From: Flavobacterium psychraerolatum
Lineage (GTDB): Bacteria; Bacteroidota; Bacteroidia; Flavobacteriales; Flavobacteriaceae
Length of the DNA stretch: 64,000 bases
Reading direction: 5' to 3'
NCBI RefSeq assembly: GCF_025960985.1
Contig: NZ_JAOQMX010000014.1
Location: 21,581 to 85,580 of the forward strand
The translations under genes and the position numbers were made by a program. Shown piece after piece: positions 8,638 through 17,304 of this stretch; the first letter of the stretch is position 1; each line of letters starts with the position of its first letter. The notes under the pieces were generated by a model. That model had not been told where the DNA came from, made no database searches, and worked only from the letters and a program-made list of their open reading frames with translations.

Positions 8638-9219
8638 ATGAAAAATAATGAAAAATTACAACTAGGTGCTAGTATCAAAAAAAAACGAGAATCCTTGATT
8701 TCTGTGATATGGAATGATAAATATAGGACTCAAGTTAGTGAATTTGTTTGCGATAATTTGCAGCCTGAAGTAGATGCTATTTATACAAAAAAAACAAATA
8801 GTGAACTTACAGATGATGTGAAATTGGCATTAAAATTAAATCATTGGATTCCACAGGGGAATATTAGTATAAAAGCTGATGAAGGTTGGGTTACTCTGGA
8901 AGGTGAATTGACTTGTTCATGTCAAAAGGACGCTGTTAGGAATGTTTTGAGTGCCCTATCAGGAATTATTGGAGTTACCGATAATATTAAAATTAAGTCA
9001 AAAACTAATAATGTTATGCAAGAAAAAGAAATTGAAGAAGCTATTTTTGGTAATGGTTTACCGCACAATATTGATATATCAGTAAAAGTAATTGATACTA
9101 CGGCTATACTTAGCGGTACAGTAAATTCTTGGGATGAAAAAGAAAAGATTGGACGAATTGCTTGGAGTAGTTCTGGAATTTGGCTAGTAAAAAATGAATT
9201 ACAGATTAGTTCATATTAA
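8638..9219 (+). CDS. BON-domain protein (two BON repeats)
   Basis: A 193-residue protein with a charged N-terminal part (about 1-55) and two BON domains. The first (about 58-122) has the typical pattern DDVKLALKLNHWIPQGNISIKADEGWVTLEGEL; the second (about 125-190) repeats it with NIDISVKVIDTTAILSGTVNSW. BON domains bind phospholipid or act as structural modules in OsmY-like stress proteins. No signal peptide is visible at the chosen ATG, unlike periplasmic OsmY, so a cytoplasmic location is likely. It begins a run of apparently stress-related genes (8.6-14 kb), which supports a general-stress role by context only. Confidence 0.8.
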   Translation: MKNNEKLQLGASIKKKRESLISVIWNDKYRTQVSEFVCDNLQPEVDAIYTKKTNSELTDDVKLALKLNHWIPQGNISIKADEGWVTLEGELTCSCQKDAVRNVLSALSGIIGVTDNIKIKSKTNNVMQEKEIEEAIFGNGLPHNIDISVKVIDTTAILSGTVNSWDEKEKIGRIAWSSSGIWLVKNELQISSY

Positions 9220-9316
9220 ATGGATTAAAGAATGCTTTTTTGCTTAGCATTCTTCTGATTCGTGACCAAAATAAATTCTGTAACGTTTAAATAATTAATA
9301 AATTAAAATAGACAAT

Positions 9317-9835
9317 ATGAAAACTAAAATAGAATTAGATCAAAAGATCACAAGTATAACCACCAAAATTCAGAGTAATTTTCCTGAATTGGTCAAATAC
9401 ATCGCTGAAATGCCCGTAAAAATTTCTGAAAATGGTGAAGTAACTAATGAAAATCTAGAAGAATATTATAATTCTTTGCAAGAATTATTTGTAGATTATT
9501 CTAAAACACATAGTAGTAAGCAGTTAAGTAAAACAGAAGAAAATACCCACTATGCTGATCTTCAAAATTATCCTGCTTCAGAGGACATTTATCAACAAGG
9601 TGTAAAAGTTGGAGAATTGGATCCTAATGATATTTCGAAAAATAAATCACCCAATGAGGTACCAGGAATGCCCAACGAAATAGATTTCCGTAACGACAAA
9701 TCTGGGAAAGATTTAGATATACCTGGTTCTGAATTAGACGATCAACAGGAGAATATAGGTAGTGAAGACGAGGAAAATAATTACTACAGTTTGGGAGGTG
9801 ACAACCATAATGATTTGGAAGAAGATCGAGCATAG
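9317..9835 (+). CDS. Hypothetical acidic protein
   Basis: Not recognised. The 172-residue product has a helical N-terminal half (about 1-75; ITTKIQSNFPELVKYIAEMP, then LEEYYNSLQELFVDY) and a hydrophilic, Asp/Asn/Glu-rich C-terminal half that looks disordered (NNYYSLGGDNHNDLEEDRA at the end). No signal peptide or membrane segment is visible. It follows the BON-domain gene by 97 bases on the same strand and ends at an intrinsic terminator. Its place among probable stress genes and its hydrophilic tail are compatible with a desiccation or osmotic protein; that is guesswork. Confidence 0.6.
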   Translation: MKTKIELDQKITSITTKIQSNFPELVKYIAEMPVKISENGEVTNENLEEYYNSLQELFVDYSKTHSSKQLSKTEENTHYADLQNYPASEDIYQQGVKVGELDPNDISKNKSPNEVPGMPNEIDFRNDKSGKDLDIPGSELDDQQENIGSEDEENNYYSLGGDNHNDLEEDRA

Positions 9836-9870
9836 TTTGATTTCTTACTTTTACAAGTTGTAACATACAA

Positions 9871-9897
9871 AGCACAGCCCCAAGCTGTGTTTTTTTA
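9871..9897 (+). terminator. Intrinsic terminator after the hypothetical gene
   Basis: CACAGC (9873-9878) pairs with GCTGTG (9884-9889), followed by a run of T. Confidence 0.75.
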
Positions 9898-10034
9898 TTT
9901 TGCTATATACCCAAATGAGTAGGTGGTTGAAATCTAGTAATTTAGTAAGGAAATTGTGTAACTAAATCTTGGGTTTAAAGTAGAACTTTATACTATTGTT
10001 AATCAAAGAAGTATTAAAATAAAAACTAAAAATC

Positions 10035-10535
10035 ATGGGAGATTATAAAGAATTAAGAGACGATGCAGCAGTAGACAAAATTAAAGACTTGGCTGAGGAT
10101 ATAAAGACCTGTTTATTTTGCACGTACAAAGAGGGTAAAATCAACTCCAGACCAATGGCTGCTCAGAAAATTGATGATGAGGGAAATCTTTGGTTTTTAT
10201 CTGATAAAACAAGTGAGAAAAATGTTGAGATAATTCAGAATCCAACAGTAGAGTTATTTTTTTCAGCCCCACACGATCAGTTTTTGACCTTACATGGGAC
10301 AGCGAGTATCACTTATGATCGTGAGATTATAAAAGAATTGTTTACACCAATTGTAAAAGTTTGGATGCCAGAAGGTGTTGATGATCCCAATTTGAGTGCA
10401 ATAAAAGTAGTACCAAAAGATGGGTATTATTGGAATAATAAACACAATAAAATTGTGGCTGTTGCAAAAATGACAACTTCCTTTATAACAGGGAAAACGA
10501 TGGATGACGGTATCGAAGGTGATTTGAAATTATAA
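10035..10535 (+). CDS. General stress protein 26-like FMN-binding (pyridoxamine 5'-phosphate oxidase-like) protein
   Basis: A 166-residue split-barrel flavoprotein of the general stress protein 26/Pyrid_ox_like family (PF16242). Features are the helical start (LRDDAAVDKIKDLAEDIKT), the barrel strands CLFCTYKEGKINSRPMAA and GNLWFLSDKTSEKNVEIIQN, then VELFFSAPHDQFLTLHGTA. Family members bind FMN or FAD and occur in stress regulons; true pyridoxine oxidase activity is unlikely. It is cytoplasmic and stands between the acidic hypothetical gene and the convergent YciE-like gene, with a shared terminator. Confidence 0.85.
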   Translation: MGDYKELRDDAAVDKIKDLAEDIKTCLFCTYKEGKINSRPMAAQKIDDEGNLWFLSDKTSEKNVEIIQNPTVELFFSAPHDQFLTLHGTASITYDREIIKELFTPIVKVWMPEGVDDPNLSAIKVVPKDGYYWNNKHNKIVAVAKMTTSFITGKTMDDGIEGDLKL

Positions 10536-10548
10536 TTTAAAAGTATAT

Positions 10549-10576
10549 AAAGTGCGGTTTCGTAACCGCACTTTTG
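10549..10576. terminator. Bidirectional terminator
   Basis: AAGTGCGGTT (10550-10559) and AACCGCACTT (10564-10573) form a perfect stem with a 4-base loop, between convergent genes ending at 10535 and 10590. Confidence 0.85.
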
Positions 10577-10589
10577 ACTTTATTTTTAT

Positions 10590-11165
10590 TTATTCTGCCT
10601 CAGCAGCTTCAATATTAATAGCCTCTACTGCTATTTCTGTTAATTTAATATCGGCTCCTTTTTCTTCTTCAAGAGTTTCTTCTAAGAGCGTTGCCGCTTC
10701 TGAAAATCCTAACGTAGCTGCAAATTGGCGTAATGTTCCGTAAGTTGCAATTTCATAGTGCTCAATTTTTTGACTGGCTGCAATTATACCTGCATCACGT
10801 ACAACTCCCAGTTCAGTTTCTTCCATTATACTTTTTCCTTCCTCAATTAGGCCAGCCATGGCATCACATTTTTTAGCTGTCGCTTTTTTACCGATAAGGT
10901 CAAATACTTTTTCAAGTCTTATTACATGTTCTTCTGTTTCAGTTAGGTGATTATTCAGAGATTCTATTAGTTTTTTATCGCTAGCGTTTTTAGCCATTTT
11001 AGGAATCGCTTTCGTTAATGCTTTTTCTGCCCAATAAATATCTTTAAGGGAATCGATAAATAGTTCTTTTAATCCAGATGCAGCATCAGATTTTGCTCTA
11101 ATAGTACCTTTTTTTGCATCTGTCTTCGCAGTTGTTTTTTTTTCTTTTGTTTCTGTAGTTTTCAT
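10590..11165 (-). CDS. YciE/YciF-type ferritin-like protein (DUF892)
   Basis: A 191-residue protein with a Lys/Thr/Ala-rich, probably disordered N-terminal tail (about 1-28), then a DUF892 ferritin-like four-helix domain. Diagnostic segments are LKELFIDSLKDIYWAEKAL (helix 1, metal-ligand Glu), LTETEEHVIRLEKVF (helix 2), DAGIIAASQKIEHYEIATYG (helix 3) and LLEETLEEEKGADIKLTEIA (helix 4). The E...ExxH pattern for a di-metal site is present. YciE/YciF relatives are induced by osmotic and general stress in enterobacteria. The basic N-terminal tail may contact nucleic acid, which is inference. Confidence 0.88.
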   Translation of the reverse strand: MKTTETKEKKTTAKTDAKKGTIRAKSDAASGLKELFIDSLKDIYWAEKALTKAIPKMAKNASDKKLIESLNNHLTETEEHVIRLEKVFDLIGKKATAKKCDAMAGLIEEGKSIMEETELGVVRDAGIIAASQKIEHYEIATYGTLRQFAATLGFSEAATLLEETLEEEKGADIKLTEIAVEAINIEAAEAE

Positions 11166-11310
11166 AATGAATGTTTTTAATTGATTAACCTATTCAAAAT
11201 TAGCAGTTTGACTGCTTAAAATTATTACAGAATTCTTTAGAAAAATTATATGATCCTCATTTAAAAGTTTAAGTAGTAAGCAGAAAGGTAGAGTGTTTTT
11301 TTATAAGAAT

Positions 11311-11346
11311 AAAAAAAAACTTCCCATCATTTTGAGATGGGAAGTT
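11311..11346 (-). terminator. Terminator of the GH63-type glucosidase gene
   Basis: AAACTTCCCATC (11317-11328) and GATGGGAAGTTT (11335-11346) form a 12-base-pair stem; the minus-strand RNA continues into a run of U from the A-tract at 11311-11319. Confidence 0.85.
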
Positions 11347-11372
11347 TCATGTTTTATTAACTGTATTGTTAT

Positions 11373-13994
11373 TTAATCTTCATCCAATTCTAGGACTAAG
11401 TTTGCAATAAGCGCTGTCCAACCTGTTTGGTGAGATGCTCCTAAACCTTTACCGCTATCTCCATCAAAAAATTCATAAAAGAAATGCTCATCTCTAAAGT
11501 GTTCATCTCTAGTAAAAAGGTTGTTGGCATCATCAGAGTGATATTGGAACTTCCCTTTTTGATTGGGCTCAAAAAGTTTTATTAATCGTTTGCTCAATTC
11601 ATTTGCAATTTGTTTCAAGTTCATTTTTACTCCAGAACCTGTCGGGAATTCATATACATAAGTTGGTCCGTAAAAAGTATAGTATTTACGCAACGACTGA
11701 ACAATCATATAGTTCAAAGGCATCCAAATGGGACCACGCCAATTGGAATTTCCTCCAAACATATTGGATTGACTTTCTCCAGATTCATATTGAATTTGGT
11801 GGTGTCCATGGTGTTGAAAAACAAATGGATGCTCTTCGTGATATTTTGACAAAGAACGAATTCCATAATCCGAAAGAAACTCTTTTTCATCTAATAAACG
11901 TTTTAAAAGATGTTCTAATCGAAACCCTCTCATGATTGAAAACAGATAATTTCCCTCATCATTTGCATGATGTATATTGGATATTAACGATGCTAAGTCA
12001 GGGCGTGTTTTTACTATTTCTGCTGCTCTAGTACTAAATTTGTTGAGTTCTTCAAATAAATCCTTATGAATGATTTCAACAGCAAATAACGGGATAATAC
12101 CTACTAATGAACGTACTCTCATTAAGTCTGTTGCTCCACTTGCCATTTCGACAACGTCATAATAAAAGTTATCTTGATCATCCCAAAGTGAAATGTCTTT
12201 TTTACCAATATGATGCATTGCCCAAGCGATGTTCAAAAAGTGTCTAAAAAACTTAATCACAGAGTCTTCATAAACTTTATTAGTTTTTGCCAGTTCAAGA
12301 GACATGCGCAACATGTTTAAGGAGAACATTGCCATCCAACTTGTAGCATCTGCTTGTTGCATTCTGGTAATACCTTCTGGCATATGGTTACGGTCAAAAA
12401 CTCCAATATTATCAAGTCCTAGAAAACCACCTTCAAATAGATCGGTACCACTTTTGTCTTTTTGATTTACCCACCATGTAAAATTAAGTAGTAATTTTTG
12501 AAAAGCTCTTTCCAAAAACACGGTATCTCCAGTTCCTGTTTTGGCTTTGTCTTTATCATAAATATTCCATACAGCCCACGAATGCACTGGAGGGTTAACA
12601 TCGCTAAAGTTCCATTCGTAAGCTGGAATTTGTCCATTAGGGTGCATGTATCCTTCTTGCAATACTAATAATAACTGCTCTTTTGCAAAGTAGGGGTCAA
12701 TCTCGACAAATGCTGCCATATGAAAAGCTAAATCCCAAGCTGCATACCATGGGTATTCCCATTTATCAGGCATAGAGATAATATGTCGATTGTTCAAATG
12801 TTGCCAACTGAAATTTCTTGTAGGTGGTCTTTTTGAAGCATTTTCTCCTGGACCACCAAAAAACCATCTATGTACATCGTAATAATAGAATTGCTTAGTC
12901 CATAACAAGCCTGAAAAAGCCTTTTTCGCAAGTTCTTGTCGGTGTTTCGGAATGTCTTTTTTGATAATGCCATCATAAAATTCCTCACATTCTTTAATTC
13001 TTTCAGTGAATATGGTATCAAAATTACTCCAAGGATCTTCGATTGTTTTTTTACTTAAACGAACTTTTATACTTTTTTCTTCTCCAGGTTTAAGGATCAT
13101 TTTATGCCAAACAGCCAATTTAGATCCATTTTTCTCAGGATTTACAGTAGGCAGTCCGTCAACAACGTGATCATTGATTCCGTCTTTTACATAATCAACT
13201 CCATTGGGGGAGTTGTAAATTCGTTTGTTGTTAGTTTCATTTTCACAAAATAACTGCTCTCCCTCTTCATGATAAAAGTAATAATTTCCGTTTCTACTAC
13301 TTCTAGAATGGACGGAATCCTCTGTTAAGGACTTCATGTTTGGACGGGTGAACTTATCATTATGTTTCCAGAAATTTCTAAACCAAAGATGGGGAAGTAC
13401 GTGAATTTTTGCTGCCTTTTTACCACGGTTGATTACAGTCACTTTCATCAAAATATCATCTACATCAGCTTTTGCATATTCTATAAAGCAATCAAAATAA
13501 GCACTATTTTTAAAGCTATCTGTGTCTAGTAACTCAAATTCAGACTCCTCTCTACTACGACGATTTTTTTCAATTATTTCGTTATAAGGGAATTCTTTTT
13601 GTGGGTATTTGTATAAATATTTGCTGTACGAATGTGTGGGTGTAGAAACTTGATGAAAATATAGTTCCTTGACATCCTCTCCGTGATTTCCTTGATTATT
13701 GGTTAGTCCAAACAATCTTTCTTTTAAAATAGGATCATTCCCATTCCAAAAAGCAGGTGCCAGACATAAAATTTCGCGTGAATCACAATATCCACCAATT
13801 CCTTCTTCTCCCCATCGATAAGCATTGCTACGTGCTTTATCATGATTGATAAATTCCCATGCATTTTCATCTTCGCTATAATCTTCGCGAACGGTTCCCC
13901 ATTGTCTTTCGGCTAAATAAGGACCCCATTTTTTCCAAGTTCTATAGGTGTCATTAATAGCTAATCTTTCTACTTCAGAAGTCGTATCGGTCAT
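11373..13994 (-). CDS. GH63/MGH1-type glucosidase
   Basis: A large (873-residue) cytoplasmic glycoside hydrolase of the GH63/mannosylglycerate-hydrolase-like (alpha/alpha)6-barrel group, usually annotated as glucosidase. The N-terminus has WKKWGPYLAERQWGTVREDY, then FINHDKARSNAYRWGEEGIG, a segment typical of this clade. The barrel part has FSWQHLNNRHIISMPDKWEY, YPWYAAWDLAFHMAAF (around residue 425) and, near the end, SNWRGPIWMPLNYMI and FFDGDSGKGLGASHQTGWTAL, which hold substrate and catalytic acidic residues in the family. There is no signal peptide. The substrate is probably an alpha-glucoside such as a compatible solute or storage glucan; context with stress genes favours solute turnover, but this is inference. 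Confidence 0.82.
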   Translation of the reverse strand: MTDTTSEVERLAINDTYRTWKKWGPYLAERQWGTVREDYSEDENAWEFINHDKARSNAYRWGEEGIGGYCDSREILCLAPAFWNGNDPILKERLFGLTNNQGNHGEDVKELYFHQVSTPTHSYSKYLYKYPQKEFPYNEIIEKNRRSREESEFELLDTDSFKNSAYFDCFIEYAKADVDDILMKVTVINRGKKAAKIHVLPHLWFRNFWKHNDKFTRPNMKSLTEDSVHSRSSRNGNYYFYHEEGEQLFCENETNNKRIYNSPNGVDYVKDGINDHVVDGLPTVNPEKNGSKLAVWHKMILKPGEEKSIKVRLSKKTIEDPWSNFDTIFTERIKECEEFYDGIIKKDIPKHRQELAKKAFSGLLWTKQFYYYDVHRWFFGGPGENASKRPPTRNFSWQHLNNRHIISMPDKWEYPWYAAWDLAFHMAAFVEIDPYFAKEQLLLVLQEGYMHPNGQIPAYEWNFSDVNPPVHSWAVWNIYDKDKAKTGTGDTVFLERAFQKLLLNFTWWVNQKDKSGTDLFEGGFLGLDNIGVFDRNHMPEGITRMQQADATSWMAMFSLNMLRMSLELAKTNKVYEDSVIKFFRHFLNIAWAMHHIGKKDISLWDDQDNFYYDVVEMASGATDLMRVRSLVGIIPLFAVEIIHKDLFEELNKFSTRAAEIVKTRPDLASLISNIHHANDEGNYLFSIMRGFRLEHLLKRLLDEKEFLSDYGIRSLSKYHEEHPFVFQHHGHHQIQYESGESQSNMFGGNSNWRGPIWMPLNYMIVQSLRKYYTFYGPTYVYEFPTGSGVKMNLKQIANELSKRLIKLFEPNQKGKFQYHSDDANNLFTRDEHFRDEHFFYEFFDGDSGKGLGASHQTGWTALIANLVLELDED

Positions 13995-14289
13995 ATTCTG
14001 TAATTCTTAATAATTAAATCTTTTTTGTGAAACATCTAGTTATACTAGATAGCTTTCGTCTAAAGTAATGTTTTTTTAACAACAAACCTTCAGTATAATC
14101 AGTATTCGTAAATTGTTGAATTAGCTTTTTTTTCTTTTTATTAACCAAAATAAAAGCCTTTTATATTCCTGTATTTATGTTTTAAATTGTTGTTAAAGTA
14201 ATTAAATTTTTCTCTTTTATGGTTTTGTAAAACAATAAAAGTTTTTTTTATCAAATAATTGATAGGTTGCTTTGCAGTAAATTATCAGA

Positions 14290-16668
14290 TTAGATGGTTA
14301 TATCAATTGTTGGTTCTTTAAATTCTTGTTTGTTTGCTAATGATTTATTTAGGGTTAAAACTAAACATGGAAGTAACATTAAATTGGATAACATTCCAAA
14401 AAGTAAAGTCATTGCGATTAATCCACCAAGAGCAACTGTTCCTCCAAAATCTGAAAGCATGAAAACTGAAAACCCAGCAAATAGTACTACAGAAGTATAA
14501 AACATGCTTAGTCCTGCTTCTTTCAAAGTTGCAAATACAGATTTTTTTATTTTCCAATGGTTATGGACGAGTTCTTGACGGTACTGTGCCAAAAAGTGAA
14601 TTGTATCATCTACTGAAAGTCCAAAGGCAATACTGAAAACCAAAATGGTTGAAGGTTTTAATGGAATACCAAAATACCCCATTAAACCTGCCGTAATCAT
14701 TAATGGTAATAAATTTGGAATGACAGAAACTACGACCATTTTAAAGGATCTGAACATGAAAATCATAAGCATACAAATTAAAAATACTGCAAAAAGTAAT
14801 GAAGTAATTAAATTGTCCAATAAGTATTTTGTCCCTTTTTCAAAGACTAATGCTTTTCCAGTCATGACAACATTGTAGCGGTCTTTTGGGAAAATTTTAT
14901 TTATTTTGGCTAACAGTTCATCTTCTATTTTAGACATGTTTCCAGTTCCGATATCCTTCATAAACGTAGTGATACGTGCTGTTTGACCATCGCTATCTAC
15001 ATAGCTTTTCATAATGTTTTCTTTAGTATTTTTTGTCGCATTTTTGGCATAACTCAATATAAAACTTTGCTCTTGCGAACTTGGTAACTCATAATAATTT
15101 GGGTTACCGTTGTAATAGGCTTGTTTTGAATATTTGACCAAATTCACAATGGAAATCGGTTTAGATAATTCAGGTATCGAATCGATGGTTTTTTGTAATT
15201 CGTCCATTTTTCGTAAGGTCGACGATTTCATAACTCCTTTTTTTCTCTTGGTGTCAATCGTAATTTCTAACGGCATAACTCCATTAAATTCTTTTTCAAA
15301 AAATTGAATATCTCTGAAGAAATCAGTGTTTTGAGGCATGTCTTCTATCAAACTACCAGAGGTTTGAATTTGTAATGCGCCGTATGTGCTTATGGCAAAT
15401 AAGGCAATCGCGACTGCGTATACATAACGACGATTGTATTTTACCATTTTTTCGATCCAGTCCATGAAACTCTTGGTGTAATTAAGACTCAAATGTTTTA
15501 AATGTTTGGGTTTAGGAACTGGTTGGTAGCTGTAATAAATAGGAATTGTGATCAAACACAAAAAGAATAGGGCCATAATGCTCAATGACGAAATAATACC
15601 AAACTCTTTTAATAATTGACTGTTGGTAATTACAAAAGTAGCAAAACCTGCCGCTGTGGTCAAATTGGTCATCAAAGTAGCAGTACCCACTTTGGTAATG
15701 ACTCTTTGTAATGCTTTGGCTTTGTTGCCGTGAAGCATATATTCTTGTTGGTATTTATTGGTCAAGAAGATGCAATTGGGAATACCAATAACAATTACTA
15801 AGGTTGGCACCAAAGCCGTTAGAACAGTTATGTGATAATTGAATACTCCTAAAAGTCCAAAGGTCCACATAACACCAACACCAACAATTAAAATGGCAAT
15901 TAAAGTAGCTCTAAACGATCGGAAAAAGAAAAAGAAAATCAGAGAGGTAATCAATAGTGAAGCACCAATAAATAAGCTTATCTCGTTAAGGATGCTGATA
16001 GCATTAAGTGTTCGGATGTAGGGCATTCCAGAAACACGTAAGTCAATACCCGTTTCTTGTTCGAATGCTTTAATTTTTGGGATAAAATCATTGACGATAT
16101 AATCCTTACGGTGTGCTGTATTTACAATTTTTTTGTCCATGTAAATAGCAGAGCGCAAACTTCCGTTTTGTTTGTTATAAAGGAGGCCTTCATAAAAGGG
16201 CATATTTTCAAATAAATCCTTTTTAACGGAGTTCAAATAGGTTTGTGAAGTAGTTTTACTTTGATCAACAAAAGGAACCATCTCAAAGGTTTTGAGTGAA
16301 TCATTTTTCCTAAGTTGTTTTAAATCGTTGATAGAAACAACCAAGTCAATTTCTTTTTGTGCTTTGATTTCGGTCATTAATTTATTCCATGCTGCAAAAA
16401 CCTTTGGAGTAAAAAAAGCATTATCTTGAACCCCAACTACGATCAAGTTTCCTTCTTCACCAAATTTATCTAGGAAAGCATTGTACTCGGTATTAATATT
16501 GTTATTGTCTGGAAGCAAATTAGCTTCGGTAAATGAAAACTGAATGTTTTTCCACTGTAAAGCCAGTAAAACGGTTATCAAAAAGATAAGACCAAGAATG
16601 GCAAGTCTGTTTTTAAGTACGATTCGAGCGATAAATTCCCAGAAACCTACTTTAAATATTTTTTTCAT
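14290..16668 (-). CDS. MMPL/RND-superfamily transporter
   Basis: A 792-residue inner-membrane protein with the hydrophobic-RND layout: one N-terminal membrane helix (LAILGLIFLITVLLAL), a large periplasmic domain, a five-helix block including a sterol-sensing-like region (about 225-380), a cytoplasmic linker, one helix near residue 415, a second periplasmic domain and a final five-helix block (about 625-775; SIAFGLSVDDTIHFLAQYR carries the conserved acidic pair). Such pumps export lipids, hopanoids or drugs by proton motive force; the substrate is unknown. It is monocistronic. There are no membrane-fusion or outer-membrane partners adjacent, unlike tripartite RND systems. Confidence 0.82.
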   Translation of the reverse strand: MKKIFKVGFWEFIARIVLKNRLAILGLIFLITVLLALQWKNIQFSFTEANLLPDNNNINTEYNAFLDKFGEEGNLIVVGVQDNAFFTPKVFAAWNKLMTEIKAQKEIDLVVSINDLKQLRKNDSLKTFEMVPFVDQSKTTSQTYLNSVKKDLFENMPFYEGLLYNKQNGSLRSAIYMDKKIVNTAHRKDYIVNDFIPKIKAFEQETGIDLRVSGMPYIRTLNAISILNEISLFIGASLLITSLIFFFFFRSFRATLIAILIVGVGVMWTFGLLGVFNYHITVLTALVPTLVIVIGIPNCIFLTNKYQQEYMLHGNKAKALQRVITKVGTATLMTNLTTAAGFATFVITNSQLLKEFGIISSLSIMALFFLCLITIPIYYSYQPVPKPKHLKHLSLNYTKSFMDWIEKMVKYNRRYVYAVAIALFAISTYGALQIQTSGSLIEDMPQNTDFFRDIQFFEKEFNGVMPLEITIDTKRKKGVMKSSTLRKMDELQKTIDSIPELSKPISIVNLVKYSKQAYYNGNPNYYELPSSQEQSFILSYAKNATKNTKENIMKSYVDSDGQTARITTFMKDIGTGNMSKIEDELLAKINKIFPKDRYNVVMTGKALVFEKGTKYLLDNLITSLLFAVFLICMLMIFMFRSFKMVVVSVIPNLLPLMITAGLMGYFGIPLKPSTILVFSIAFGLSVDDTIHFLAQYRQELVHNHWKIKKSVFATLKEAGLSMFYTSVVLFAGFSVFMLSDFGGTVALGGLIAMTLLFGMLSNLMLLPCLVLTLNKSLANKQEFKEPTIDITI

Positions 16669-16974
16669 AGATGATTTAAAATGAGGGCAAAGGTAGTGAA
16701 AACGCTAATAATAGAGTCGGTTATTAGTGAATTTTAAATCATTTTTATGGTTTTGTATTGTCTTAAAAGTTAATTTTGGGCTATTAAAAGAGGCTAGTGT
16801 AATTAGCTTCCGTATAATTATTTTTACAAAAAAAAGTTATTTGCAGGTTGTACTTACTGTTTGTAATGATCTAAGATATATTGTAGGTTCTAGACTGCTA
16901 GAAAAAAAACGGAGAGTACTATAAGGAAAGGTTTTAGTAAAAAAGCCTTTGTTTTTTAATTTTAAAATAAAAAA
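16669..16974. other. Divergent region upstream of the SMR exporter
   Basis: About 306 bases without a convincing gene; a short open frame at 16727-16924 has no family features. It contains a 6-base-pair hairpin with a 4-base loop (TTCTAG-ACTG-CTAGAA, 16888-16903), an ACGGAGAG segment at 16908, and a terminator-like hairpin at 16927-16957. These may form a regulatory leader for the exporter. Confidence 0.4.
16927..16957 (+). terminator. Terminator-like hairpin directly before the SMR exporter start
   Basis: AAAGGTTTT pairs with AAAA-G-CCTTT (one bulge), followed by GTTTTTT. It ends 18 bases before the ATG at 16975, so it could act as an attenuator in the leader instead of ending an upstream gene (the upstream gene is divergent). 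Confidence 0.45.
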
Positions 16975-17304
16975 ATGAGTTGGATTTTATTAATTATTGG
17001 AGGTTTTTTTGAAGTTGCATTTGCTTCCTGCTTGGGTAAAGCCAAAGAAACCTCAGGACTCGAATCGACCTATTGGATTATTGGGTTTTTACTGTCTTTG
17101 AGCGTTAGTATGATTTTATTGTACAAAGCTACGCAAGTATTGCCTATTGGTACTGCCTATGCTGTTTGGACTGGAATTGGAGCTGTCGGAACAGTACTTG
17201 TTGGGGTTTTGGTTTTTAAGGAGCCAGCAACCTTTTGGCGTATGTTCTTTATCTCTACTTTGATTATTTCGATTATAGGGCTAAAATTTGTTTCGAGTCA
17301 TTAA
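16975..17304 (+). CDS. SMR-family exporter, Gdx (SugE) type
   Basis: A 109-residue small multidrug resistance protein with four membrane helices that works as an antiparallel dimer. The essential Glu is at residue 13 (GGFFEVAFA). The signature YAVWTGIGAVGTVLVGVLVFKEP in helix 3 (about 62-85) follows the SugE/Gdx subgroup, known to export guanidinium in exchange for protons; other SMR branches (EmrE) export quaternary cations. The assignment to Gdx rests on this pattern only. The last 4 bases overlap the stop of the convergent DUF5686 gene. The upstream leader contains a terminator-like hairpin that could be regulatory. Confidence 0.85.
   Translation: MSWILLIIGGFFEVAFASCLGKAKETSGLESTYWIIGFLLSLSVSMILLYKATQVLPIGTAYAVWTGIGAVGTVLVGVLVFKEPATFWRMFFISTLIISIIGLKFVSSH

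Noticed and set aside
16880..16920. Known guanidine-I or mini-ykkC riboswitch
   Set aside because: Conserved loop and core sequences I know for these classes are absent; only one short hairpin and a partial ACGGAGAG word are present.
16727..16924. A 65-codon frame upstream of the SMR exporter
   Set aside because: Composition is irregular, no family features are seen, and it lies in a probable regulatory leader.
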